Source of the DNA: Hydractinia symbiolongicarpus
Taxonomy: Eukaryota > Cnidaria > Hydrozoa > Anthoathecata > Hydractiniidae
Direction: 5' to 3'
NCBI RefSeq assembly: GCF_029227915.1
Contig: NC_079878.1
Location: 1,490,001 to 1,550,000 of the forward strand
DNA length: 60,000 nucleotides
Shown one piece after another: positions 1-12,017 of this stretch. Position 1 is the first letter of the stretch. Each line of letters begins with the position of its first letter. A model generated the notes under the pieces. It had not been told where the DNA came from and made no database searches. It saw only the letters and a program-made list of their open reading frames with translations. The position numbers and the translations under genes were made by a program.

Positions 1-379
1 TTTGATTAGTCTAATAAACTGAACTCGTCATTTTTTCCTTTTTGATATTTAAGTAGCTAAAATAGCTTAAATTAACAAAGACACAAATGCTTTCTTTAGT
101 CCAAGAAAATGCTTAAGATATCAATTCACAATCAAACAATTCTGTGACTGAAAAACCTTGTTGTTCACAAGCTACGCATCCTGGATACACAGTCTATTAT
201 TACCCAGTCATAGCTGAAATTGTAGAGCATCCTCCAATACAGGTGTGTAAAAAGCTAGCTACGTTTAAACCGAAATTTGAGTATTGGCTCTTAAAAAGAC
301 TATGTAGAAGGTTAAAAAAGATATACTAAAAAGTTACTTTCTACAGATTAAGCGAATTAGGTTAAGGACTCCCTTTTCC
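1..379. other. AT-rich DNA without a recognised feature
   Basis: No splice-compatible coding exon, repeat or RNA gene was recognised. The only open frame (144-329, plus) is 61 codons with no motif and is most simply a chance frame. Confidence 0.5.
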
Positions 380-974
380 AAATGTCATTTGCTAAGGATA
401 CCGATCTGTATAAACAATTTCCAAAAGCTTCAGATCTGCCAAGTGAGCACACAACTGGAACTTTTAATCATGTTTGTTACACAAAACCCCATTACAAACA
501 ACAGCAAGAATAATAGGTGGCTTTACTATTGTTTTATTGACGCGAAAAAAATCTGGCATTTATTGCTATTGCCTTCACAACACAAATCAAAGGAGATACT
601 AAACTAAAATTCCCGTTTAAGAACTTTTTATCCATCTTTTCCCTATAATTAATTAATCCAAACAGGAACTTCTGATTTCTCAAAATCTTTTTACTGAAAT
701 GATGTCGCTTTAACAAAAAAGATTACTTTACTAAAGTTATAACAAATAATTGTGACCGAATTATTATGTAGACGAGGCAATGACACGCGAATATAGAACA
801 ATGCAGTTTTATAATGATGCAATTGCATTATATGAGAATGAACTATCTGAAGTAAAGGGAGTGAATACTGAAGTGAATATTACTTCTTACTGCATCCCCA
901 AAATTTGTTTTTTTTACGAGACAAAAAATTCGAGAAAAATAAGATTCAGTTCGATCGAATAATCTATATAAAAA
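380..974. repeat. First arm of a diverged duplication, 5' portion
   Basis: About 600 bp that aligns by eye with 5930-6510. Shared landmarks in the same order are a stretch with TTAATTAATCCAAACAGGAAC (about 650 here, about 6185 there) and a stretch with TTATGTAGACGAGGCAATG (about 763 here, about 6435 there), followed by similar text around a CAATGCAGTTT motif. The match is imperfect with indels, so the duplication is old or both are copies of a dispersed repeat. No coding content is recognised. Confidence 0.6.
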
Positions 975-1731
975 TCTCTATAATAATAAGCCAGTTCCGT
1001 GTGTCTGTAACAGGCAAAGTTGATATCGTCATTTTCCTTTGATGTCGCCGAAAAAAATCTTTGATGTTGCCGAAAAATGCATGTCTAATATGTTATATTT
1101 TCTGACGTTACGGCGCAACGTCAATAACACTACTTTAACGTCAATATCTTATATTAAATTATGAAGCCGTTACAGTGCACTTAAAACTTTGAGGCCAAAT
1201 AACTTGGAAACGAGGTGGTGACGTCAATGATTTTTCACCGCGTGGGTAACTAGGGACCACCTGGGACCAATTTGGGTAAGTTTCCCAAACCTTGGTCCCT
1301 GAATCCATTTCGGAATGGACGGGTTGATGACGTCATCACAAAACCTTCAAACCCCAATATCTCTGCAACTGTTTGTCAAAAGTTCATGTTTCTATACATT
1401 TTCTTGATCAGCATTTCAAGATCTATACGATGAATGCAACGGGTGTACGAATTTGTAAAGAAAGTTTTTTTGGAACTTTTGGTAGGGACTTCGCTGACGT
1501 CAGCAAAGTTTTTAAGCCCTTATATCTTCTTAGGCGTTTGTCAAAAACATACGATACTATGCATTATTTTGACCAGCGTTTCAACTCTACACATTACAGA
1601 CAACGAATGACTAAATTTCACCAATTTTCCTTCTGTATATGCACTGCTGATGTCAGCAAAAAATCTAAAGCAACCTATTTTTCCATTGTTCTTCTGCCTT
1701 AGTGGATTTTTCCACGGGCTTTATCGACTAG
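975..1731 (+). mobile_element. Helitron-like non-autonomous element, copy 1 of a head-to-tail trio
   Basis: Begins TCTCTATAATAATAAG directly after an A and ends in CTAG directly before a T. That is the Helitron rule (5' TC, 3' CTRR, insertion between A and T). A hairpin GTGGATTTTTCCAC lies 12 nt before the terminal CTAG, as in Helitron 3' ends. There are no terminal inverted repeats and no target-site duplication. The interior has several GACGTCA-type palindromes and no helicase or Rep coding, so it would need help to move. The next copy starts at the following base. Confidence 0.72.
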
Positions 1732-2453
1732 TCTCTTATAATAATACGGAGCTTCTGTCTGTGACTTTTGCAAAGTGGATAAAATTTCTTTGATAAAGTC
1801 TATAAAACATCGCCTATAAATTTGTTCTGTAAATTAGCAAACTTTGACGTTAGAGCAATATTGACGTCAAAGGAAAGCATATTAAGATTAGTGAAGCCAT
1901 TGCATTGTACTTTTAAATTTAAGGCTAAATAACTTGGAAACGGATGGAAATAACTGACGTCATCTCCTGCGTGGGTAACTAGGGACTACCTGGGACCAAT
2001 TTGGGTAAGTTTCCGAAACCTGGATTCCCAAATCTGTTTCGGGAATGGACGGGTTGATGACGTCACCAAAAAACTTGCAAACCCTAATATCTCTGCAACC
2101 ATTTGTCAAAAATACGCGATCCTATACATTTTCTTGATCAGCGTTTCAAGACCTATACAATTAAGGCAGCAGGTATACAAATTTCTAAAAAAAATTTTTG
2201 GGGGGTTGACTGGCCATTGTTGACGTCAGCAAAATTTTAAAACCCTCATATCTCATTAACCGCTTATCAAAAAGACATGATCGTATACATTTTCTTGGTC
2301 AGCGTGTTAACCTCTGCACAGTACAACGAATAAACTAAATTTCGCCAAAAATTTTTGTAATTGCACTGCTGACGTCAGCAAAAAATCTAAAACAACCTAT
2401 TGTTCCATTGTCCTGCTGCCTAAGTGGATTTTTCCACGGGCCTTATCGACTAG
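1732..2453 (+). mobile_element. Helitron-like non-autonomous element, copy 2
   Basis: Same family and orientation as the copy before it. It starts TCTCTTATAATAATACGG with no intervening base and ends with the same hairpin (GTGGATTTTTCCAC), a 12-nt spacer and CTAG. The body resembles copies 1 and 3 throughout but with many substitutions, so the array is not a recent amplification. Confidence 0.72.
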
Positions 2454-3161
2454 TCTATTATAATGATACAGAGACTGTGTCTGTCCGTAACAGGCTAAGT
2501 GGATATCGTCATTTTCCCTTGATGTCGCCGAAAAACCTATGTCTAATATGTTAAATTTTCTAACTTTACGGCGCCACGTCAATAACACTACTTTAACGTC
2601 AATATCCTATATTAAATTAATGAAGCCATTGCAGTGCACATAAAACCTTGAGGCCAAATAACTTGGAAACGAGGTGGTGACGTCAATGATTTTTACTGCA
2701 TGGGTAACTAGGGACCGCCTAGGACCATTTTGGGTAATTTTCCCAAGCCTGGGTCCCCGAATCCGTTTCGGAATGCACGGGTTGATAACGTCATCAAAAA
2801 ATCTTTGTTTGTCAAAAGTACATGATCCTATACATTTTCTTGATCAGAGTTTTAAGATCTATTAGATGAAAGCAACAGGTATACAAATTTACAAAAAAAA
2901 ATTAATTTTTGACGGGCCAATGCTGACGTCAGCAAAGTTTTTAAACCCTTATATCTCATTAACCGCTCATCAAAAGCACATGATCATATACAGTTTTTTG
3001 ATCAGCACTTTAAGCTCTACACAATAGAGGCAACGTGAAAACAAGCGCCGGAATTATGTTTTTTGTGTATGGGTTGCTGACGTTATCAAAATTCAAATAG
3101 CGCTTCGTTTTTTCATTTTTATCCTGCCTCAGTGGATTCTTTCACGGGCTCTATCGACTCG
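2454..3161 (+). mobile_element. Helitron-like non-autonomous element, copy 3 (decayed 3' end)
   Basis: Starts TCTATTATAATGATAC immediately after copy 2. The 3' hairpin is altered (GTGGATTCTTTCAC) and the terminal tetranucleotide reads CTCG instead of CTAG, but the spacing is kept and the next base is T. A short TAA-rich microsatellite follows at about 3162-3190. No coding capacity. Confidence 0.68.
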
Positions 3162-4650
3162 TATAATAATAATAATAATATAATAAAAATGCAAATGTCC
3201 AACAAGATTAACAAAAGTTACTTAAAATATACTTGCTATATACTTGCTTGCTAGAAGTACACCAACAAAAGCATACCAGATATTAAAAAACTCCCACATC
3301 GTCAATTAGTTTTGACAATCTGCAGTTTGTAACACATCATGCCAAACTCAGCTATTCAATCTATTGCATACAGTAACCCTTCCAAATATTTACATAAAAT
3401 GTAAGAAATCAACAGTCCACGACGCAGAATGAAAATTGAAAAACTTGAATCATTTTAGCATGCTTCCCTTTACCGCAATATTTTAACCCAAAATATTAAA
3501 AAGAACGGTTCGCCTTACAGGCCCAAACTCAAATGAAAGGAAAATGTAAAAAACAACGTAATTTCGGTCATATGTCAACCTCTCCCATAAAAGCTCATAC
3601 AAAATGTACCTTGCAAGCTTAAAATTCTAATTATACCCAAAATAGTTTTTTCAAAAATATTGCATGTTGTCTTCCATAACAAATTTTCAATACAAGTTGT
3701 GTTATTACTAAATTAAATTATTTCTACCTTTTATCCCAAAATTTTAAATCTCACAATAAAATGTAAGTGAACTAAAATGAGTTATGTCTGTCTATTGCAT
3801 ACCGGCCTCTGATACAGACGTTTACACAGAATAAAAACAAACATATAGCCCGTGAAAAAATCCCACTTAATTAGGGAGACAAACAGTGACAATTTTTATG
3901 ACGCAGTTTCTTCCATTGTGTTTAAGTTGAAAGGCTGATCAGAATAAAGCATAGGATTACGTACTTTCCACAAAATGGTAAATAAATATTATGATTGAAA
4001 AAATTTTTGATGATATCACGAGGTCTTTCATATACAATTTTTTCTTCCTGTTTTTTATTTGTTTAAAGTTAAAAGAACAATTCCGCGAAACTCTTGTATA
4101 ATTTAGTGGGTATAAGCACACTTTCCAGCATGTAAAAAGTCAAGCTTGACACCATGCAGAAAATCTTTCAATTATTGTCATACGGAACAGAAATAAAGGT
4201 ATACTAAGCAATGAACATAGTCACATTTCAGAGCATAACAGGTCAGATGATTGTCGCCTCTTTAACCTTGTGAAGAAAACAGCGCAAATGTTCCATGCGC
4301 GATAACAATGTATATTTTTTGAATTTACAAATCAAATGCATTTTAAACGATCGTAAGGTAACATATGTACACATTGATTTAGGTTTGTTTACATTTTGGT
4401 ATGTTTATAATAACGTCAACAACACTGAATCACTCAACCAGTAGTGTTAAAAACAGTAACAACAACACTAATAACTTTTTATATAAATTCTTCTCTAGGA
4501 GAAACACACTGTTTTATGTAAGAATTGAAAAGACTCTTATAAAAGAGTGCGTAAAAAAGCATATTCAGGTTCAGATCTTAAAGTTGAAATGGCTAAAATC
4601 TCGTTACACATCTTAATTCATCTTTCTGCCAGTAAACAATAGTGGATCAT
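3162..4650. repeat. First arm of a diverged duplication, 3' portion
   Basis: Aligns by eye with about 6560-7560. Shared landmarks in order: a segment around 3340 (ATCATG, CAGCTATT, TACAGTAACCCT) like 6710; CCAAAATATTAAAAA followed by GCCTTACAG (about 3490 and 6850); AACGATCGTAA before a GTTTACATTT run (about 4347 and 7018); AACACTGAATCAC (about 4420 and 7070); and a GTTAAAAACAGTAACAAC-like run (about 4445 and 7445). Around 3848-3880 there is a minus-strand relic resembling the Helitron 3' hairpin (CCCGTGAAAAAATCCCACTT). No coding exon recognised. Confidence 0.55.
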
Positions 4651-5929
4651 CTTCTTAATGTTACACCTCCTTTTCTTTGGCTTTCTTAGTAGATAGGTAG
4701 CTAGCATTTTCTTGATGAAAGTCTAATCGATTTTCTACTTCGATTACTAAACTTCGCATCTTCCCAAATAAAACGGATTGGAAATGTACACATTTATCTT
4801 GGAGAATTTTATATTATTTCCAAAATTTCTCTTTGTGACATTACAACATCGTACGTTTTATTTCTTTAGAAGAGATACTTCTAACCAATACCAAGATTTA
4901 TACTGGACAACAACAGGTTGTTTTTTTGCAACATTTTATGTCTGAACTATATTTGAATGCGAGTAGCAACCTCGTTCCCGGAACACAAAACTGAAAGATA
5001 AAGAACAAAAAAATTAAACTAACCTGGCGATGGGAAACATTGACATGCTTTGTTTAATAGTTTAATTTGAGAACATGAGCACAAAAGATATAAAAAAGAG
5101 ACTGCCTTCTTTGCTTTGATTTTCTCTTTTTAATCGATAACCAACTTGTTTCCGTGAGATACGGCATGCGGGTAATAACGGCCCCGTACGGCTTTAAAAG
5201 AAGCAACAGATTAATCTCCCGTTTTGCGATATTATTAAGTAAGTAAATGTTAGCTTAATGCCACGCTTTGGAGAGACAATGCATGAGCCATAAGAAAGTA
5301 ACTTGTGATTTTAGTGCCGTGAGCTCACATAGTCCCTTGCCAAAGCGTATTATCACATACACATACTATCAAGTGTGGTACAATATGTAATTATAACCTG
5401 TACTGAACTGAATATTACTTATTACTGGATCCCGAATATTAGTTATTTAACGAAACAAGGATAGGATTCGCTTCGATCGGAATATATATTAATACAAGTC
5501 GTACATATTTGACACATACCTATATTCTCAAGTCTTGACTGTCATGTGAAGGTTGTAAGATACTTGATTCGTGTGGCTAGCTATCATATTAATACAATAG
5601 CAGAACACTCACTAAATTATATGGCTAAACACAAGGCTAAACATTATCACAGAGAAATAAAGTATTTAATAAGATCAAAAAAATGTACCTCTAAGAGCCC
5701 TGAAATTGTATTAAATAGCTAAAAATCGCAGAAGGAATGATCATCCTGCATAATCGAAAAGGGTTTCGGTTCTGTCATTTTGACCGCAAACGCAAGTAAA
5801 TTCAAACCTTTTGATATATTGCGTCAACTTTTGTTTGCTCTTATATTTGCGTCAAAAGTGTTCACACCATCTTTTTCTCGTGTTTTCGTTTGCGTTTCTT
5901 ACACTTGTGTGAACCAGACAATAAAGTTT
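4651..5929. other. Spacer between duplication arms, nothing recognised
   Basis: AT-rich DNA of about 1.3 kb. No open frame above 60 codons, no tRNA-like boxes and no terminal repeats were seen. Confidence 0.5.
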
Positions 5930-7560
5930 AAATGATGCCAGAGCCCGTTAAAAGTCCAACAACATATTTTCATTTCCTAAGCACAACGATGCCGATCTTC
6001 TCATCTATCAAAGTGAACACAAAATCCCAACTAGAATTTTTAAACATGCTTGTTGCACATTATCTATTTTTTTCAATGATTAATAATTTCAAACAGGAAG
6101 TTCTGTTCTCTTAAAATCTTTTTACAAAACTGGTCTGTGTGGGATGCTCACCCGCGAAGGAACGTTTATATCCTTTTTCAATGATTAATTAATCCAAACA
6201 GAAACTTTTGATATTTCCAAACAGGAACTTCTGTTCTCCTAAAATCTTTATAAAAAACTGGCCGTGTGGGATGCTCTCCCGCGAGAGAGTCTCCATTACT
6301 TTTAAACAAATTAACTTTTTATGGCAGCGTCTTATATGTTAGATATTAAATTGGCAAAACGGAAAATTCTGTCAGTCAATGTAGCTAAAAATGTTTACTT
6401 TTTAAAATTACAATAAGTAATCGAGACCGAATTTTTATGTAGACGAGGCAATGGCTCACGAATGTACCACAATGCAGTTTCTATAATGCTGTAATTACAT
6501 TATATAAAAACTAACCATATTTCCGTGAAAGAATCCACTTTATCTCTCATTGAATCCACGTGCGGGATATCACATAAAAACAAAGAACACAGTAATTTGG
6601 ATTTTTTCAATCTGTATTATTCTATATTTTTACCTGCTGAAACAAAGCGTTTAAAAAATATAAGCAGGTACAACAACAAAATAAAAATAAAATAAAATGC
6701 CAGTCTGTAATGCATCATGGCCAATCAGCTATTTACTTTATTACATACAGCAACCCTCCCAATGTTTTACTCAAAATATAAGAAATCAATAGTTAACCGC
6801 ACACAAAAGAGAAATATAAAAACTATCATTTCGGTATATTGTATATCTCCCGTAATATTCTAATCCAAAATATTAAAAAAACAGTTTGCCTTACAGATCC
6901 AAACTCATAATCAAGAGAATAAATTATTTTGTTTTTATGTATCAAGAAAACAGCACAACTGTGCTGCGCATGATAACAATGCAGCGTTTTCAAATTTCAA
7001 GAATCGAATATATTTCAAACGATCGTAACGTTAAAGTTGTTTACATTTAGATTTATTATCACAACATCAACACTGAATCACCTACTTTGGGTCCATTTTT
7101 TTCAACTTAGGAAACAGTTACAAATACTACATGTACCAACGACATAAATTATACAATAATTATTTTAAATATGGTAACTTTTTGCGAATAAATTACTACG
7201 ATTGCCGCGTTTTATCAGAATAAAATGGCTGAAAGTTGGTAGTCGGAACATAAAGGTGACACTGGAAGTTTAGGTTAGTTCAGCTATGAGTACCACCACT
7301 ACTACGTTTTCCTTGCTTCCGGAGGAAGGCAAAGAAATTCAGATACAAGTACCACAAAAGACTGAAAAAATGCAAAAATTTCTGAAAATGGTGGGATTTG
7401 TGGTACTTGTAGCCAGATATTTTGTTGAAAAAAATACTTCGTAGCGTTAAAAATAGTAACAACGAAAAAAATACTTTTTATATTCTATATAAAGTCTTTT
7501 TTAGGATATACACGCTGTACAAATCCTATCATCATTATTCTTAGCATGGTTATGGACTGA
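5930..7560. repeat. Second arm of a diverged duplication
   Basis: Collinear with 380-974 plus 3162-4650 but without the Helitron trio. Two near-copies of a CCAAACAGGAACTTCTGTTCTC-like stretch lie at about 6090 and 6215, each followed by a GTGTGGGATGCTC motif, so there is also a local duplication of about 125 bp inside this arm. A relic of the Helitron 3' terminus (CCGTGAAAGAATCCACTT, minus orientation) is at about 6523. Confidence 0.55.
7344..7411. repeat. 15-bp perfect inverted repeat (hairpin)
   Basis: TACAAGTACCACAAA at 7344-7358 is exactly complementary to TTTGTGGTACTTGTA at 7397-7411, with a 38-nt loop. The 68-nt span could fold as a hairpin RNA or be a relic of a palindromic MITE. The loop-proximal bases do not extend the pairing. 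Confidence 0.7.
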
Positions 7561-8229
7561 AAATATAATAATACCAGAAAAAACAACTTGCTATAAGTTG
7601 TTATAAGTTTAACCCGGAAATGTCACCATCCCTCCCCTTTTCCTAATTTATGTTTTTCATTATAAGACCAAATAAAAGTAGTTAGAAAAAGTCACAAAAG
7701 TACAACACTTAATTACATGCTGGACAAAAATTATCCCAGTCAAAGAGGCCGTTGCTAACTAGCAATCTTTAAATATAATTGACAATCCTTGTTTGTTCGC
7801 GTAAGTCCAAGCTTGATGGATTTAAGGATTTTATGAAGTTTGGAATTTTCAAGATGTGCAAGCTTTTTTCTCTGCGATTATAGTCGTATTTTGTGTGTTC
7901 AAAATGGTAGCGCACAGCTTCATCATAGAAAAAAAATTTCTATCTGCGCGAAATACCAATTATAATGTCCGGCTTTTTTGAAAAAACAATCTCAGATTTT
8001 TTCGCGGCTTCGACATGCCAACGAAGGAACTTGTAAAACCACGTAAACCATTTTGATTTTGAAAGTAGTCGTGTTCAGCAATAGGTTGGTAGGTTACTAT
8101 TTGACTTTTTTGTCTTTTTAAGGCTTTTTATTTATGTCATTTATTGTCATGGTTTTTAGCCACTTGTAAATTTTTAACCACGCTAAATTTTTTTATGAAA
8201 AAGGTATTACGGTATATACATGTGCGACA
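7561..8229. other. AT-rich intergenic DNA
   Basis: No feature recognised. Short open frames carry no motif. Confidence 0.5.
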
Positions 8230-8276
8230 CGGTTTACCTGTCCCTAACCCTAACCCTAACCCTAACCGGTTTACCT
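8230..8276 (+). repeat. Short interstitial telomere-like repeat flanked by a 10-bp direct repeat
   Basis: Four consecutive CCCTAA units (8242-8265) match the animal telomere repeat TTAGGG. CGGTTTACCT occurs at 8230-8239 and again at 8267-8276, so the CCCTAA block with two extra 5' bases sits exactly between two copies of a 10-bp word. This is what a fill-in or telomerase-assisted break repair leaves behind. The run is far too short to be a chromosome end. Confidence 0.85.
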
Positions 8277-10686
8277 CAATCCAGTTAATTTTTGAACATT
8301 CAGGGAATCCTATTTCGCAAAATAAAAGATGTTGGCCGACGGGTTGTAAACTGTGTTTTTATATCTAGTTTTGGGAAAGCCATTTTTTTTAAAAAATATA
8401 TTACACTCGGAGCACTATAACCTTGTATATGCTTTACTTGATTTACGACGTACTGGACACTGGTACAAAGCGCTCCACCTGGATGTGTGGCACAATTTAC
8501 GGCTCTTATTAACTGCTCAACCAAACGTTCAACGGTGGGTCACACAGTTACTTGTGGCTTAACCTGCCATATCGACGCCGGTTCCCCAGGCCAGTCTCTA
8601 TAATAACACCCATCTGTCTGTTTAAAATGTATTTCGGACCCCTGCAATTTGGGTTCTTCATATTTACTGGAGAGCTGAGGCACACATAACACCGATACTG
8701 AAAATATGTAATCCCTTGCGTTCTCCCCATTTATAATGGTAGCGGACTCACCTACGAAGGCACGAGAGGGAGATGTCTGTGATTTGATCTAATGATTAAA
8801 ATAAGTATATCAACAAACTGTGGCAATTTCATCGGCTTGCGATTGGATTTATATATTACCCGTAAGGAGTACCCGAAAATTAAATGTGAATTTATAAATT
8901 AAATGCAAAATTCAAAACGCAGAAAAAATGTTAACGTATTCTGGAAACGCAAAACAACGTTCTCTGTTATAATAAATAACAAACAGGAAGGTAATGCTTA
9001 GAATAAACATGGTTTTTCTCTTCCATCGCATTGTTTCGGTGCTTAATTTTAGCTAGAAAAAACTATTGGCTCTAATTTTGATCTCTAAGGGAAATTTTTA
9101 ATTAGTATATTTGCTCTCAGATAATATTTAGATTGATCGCATAAACTATGCACGGCTCCTTCGTTTTATAGCCAAGGTTATATCTGAGATAGACTTAAAT
9201 TAATTTCACATAGCCTAAAACTTGTAACCTAATTTGCCTAGATAAAAACTTTTGGCGTATAGTGTCAAGTCTTATAAAGAAGATTACACTAAATTTTACT
9301 CAGAAAATAGCAAATAACGTTCATATTTTTTGGTTTAGCAGTAACAAGACTTTTGATGACCTTAATAATCAAACATGGACGAAATCGATTTAGTTTCTCA
9401 TAATCCTGTCTATTTAAAAGTCAATATAATTTTTCCCAGCATGGATTGTTTCACAATATCTATGAACACAATGAAAGTTATTGCAAGTAATACAGTCGTA
9501 CTCTCTTTTCTAGCTCTCTTTCTCTCAGTTTGGAAGGCAAATCTTTCCCCTTTACAAACTGTACATGAATTTACACAGACTTTGATTTCTAAGAAGGGAG
9601 TTAAACTCTTGTAATAATGTGAACCTTATATTTCGTGCAACAAAAGGCCAGAAAAACACAGCTAAGGTACCTAACAGCAATGCTAGCAATACGCCTGGAT
9701 TATCTGACCTCTAGTTATTATTCTAACTGGCTTGCATTACAAAAGAGTTAAAATATCAACAAATGGATAATTTTTTATTTGGGTCCGCAAGATTCTGATG
9801 GCACCTTATAACAAACAAACGTTATAAAAGTTGCGGTGCCTTCAGATATAATAAATAAGTTTGTAGCCACCATACACATACTAAAATAATTAAGATTTTT
9901 TGCTGTTCTTGCACGAGAGAACATAGAGAACAATCAATCATGTTGCAAGACAACACCTACACATATAATATGAATACCAATAACATTTATGAATTCACCA
10001 ATGTACAAATAAAACATTTAAAAGGCAACACCTTCTAATTAAGATTAATAGACAATACCGCGAAATTTTAAAAGCTATAGATGTCTCAGATGTTGATTGT
10101 AGATGTTGGTGTTGATACTGAAGCATAAGATATTACTGCAGAGTCAATACTTGACGGTTGTGGCCTTGCGTGCACCGGAAGAGCGGTTGCGGCATTCGCT
10201 CGTTAAATGGAGAGAAATGAACGAAGTAGTGAGCAGCGTAAAAGTGAACGCCACGAGATCGGTTGGGCGCTTGTTGTCAACAAAAGACTATGAAATAGCA
10301 TTAACAGTATTAACGAAACTTTGTTGTGTCATTAGAGAACAGCGTATTACAAGGGGACTTTGCCTCTCCTCCTTTTATCCCTTTGCATATATAACCCTTC
10401 CTTCTTCGCTAGCTTAGTACGAAAATAACAAATCATTATTGTTTTGTTAAAATCTATTTACAAAATACAATTTAATGTCTGCATTACTGAAAAACAACGA
10501 CAGTCTTTTGAATTGATTTAATTCTGTTAAAAAAGAACCTCGAATCTTGTTACCTTGCAAAGATATGGCGATCGATAAACTTCCTTGATTTGCCCACTCT
10601 ACATGTATAGACTACTAAGTATAAAAGTTGTTTCCTAAAATCTCTTTGCCAGTAGACAAATTAGAAGGAATTAGAAGCATCTAGTG
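8277..10686. other. Intergenic DNA downstream of the GPCR gene
   Basis: No gene supported. Open frames at 8144-8730 and 9375-9614 lack motifs. A segment at about 10140-10280 is more GC-rich than its surroundings and has a 104-codon frame (10103-10417, plus), but no family resemblance was recognised. The GPCR 3' untranslated region should lie at the right edge, as that gene is on the minus strand. Confidence 0.45.
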
Positions 10687-11882
10687 TCAATCAGGGGACC
10701 AAATAATAACTGTATTCGCCAAAGAATTTTTTATAGTTCCACGATCAATATTGTTATTCAGAAAAGTTCCTTTAAAATTTTTTTGGTCAAGACTCGTTTT
10801 CTTTAGCAAAACCGGAGAAGCACGACTTTGCTTTCGACTGCTGGACGAGTCCGAACATTGCGAACTACCAGTTTGTTGAGAAAATGATCCAAGACTAGAT
10901 CCGCGAGTGTTGCGGCGAGTGGATTCAAATGATACCGTTGGTACGTCTATCTTTCGCATGAATTTGTTATAAACTGTTCTAAAGCCATGCCGAAATTGTT
11001 TATTTGCGAAGCTGTATATAATTGGGTTCACCATTGTATTTACAATTGGTAAAATTTGAATAAAGCAATAGTATAAAAACAAAAATAATGTCTCATTTTT
11101 TTGTCTCAGTTTAGGGAAATACGAAGTATTAAACATGATAATAACGTTAACAACACAACTTGGTAACCAACATACAAGAAAAGCAAAGTACACAATCGCT
11201 ACAGATTTCGTCGCTTTTAATTCTCTTCGGCGTTTCCGTTTTTGCGATTTTTTATAGCGAGCATTTTCGGTATTTGGTACGTTTAAATGTTGCATCAACT
11301 CTGGAGATGGAATGGTATGTTCGTTTCGTTGTAAATCTATATGCGTTGCCTCGATCTCCCGAATTTGTACAAGCGCTACATGCAGGATAATAAGATAGGT
11401 GACAGTCATAATTACTAATGATAGCAGGTATATACCGATGAAAGATGCAGCGTAGAAATAATAATTTTTATTCAAGCAATATGCCGACAGATGGACGCTC
11501 AAGAATGTATTATTAGTTTCATCCTGGCGCCATGTAAATAATCCGCTTATGCTCCAAATTGCAGAAAAAACCCACACTCCTGCAATTAATTTCTTTGCAC
11601 GACTTTTTGATAACATCGAAGTGTATCGAAATGGCATTCTGATAGCAATGAATCTAAATAAAAATATTACAATTTGATAAAATATAGTCGACATTATCAG
11701 AACGATTACGTTGACGTTTGCTACCAAAATACTTGTATTATTCTGGTTAATCAAATTTCCTTTGAAAATGGAAGCCGTTCACATGAGTGCCAGAAATAGA
11801 CACGAACTTATGTGTGTTTAACGGCAGCAGTAATAACGACGGCAGCAGTAATAACGACGGCAACAGTGACAACAACAGCAAT

Positions 11883-11913
<31 letters not shown>

Positions 11914-11978
11914 TCATCATTAACAACAACAATGAAACAACGACAACGACAACAACAACGCTGACAACGACAACCATG

Positions 11979-12017
<39 letters not shown>

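Noticed and set aside
8242-8265. True chromosome end
   Set aside because: Only four CCCTAA units with ordinary sequence on both sides.
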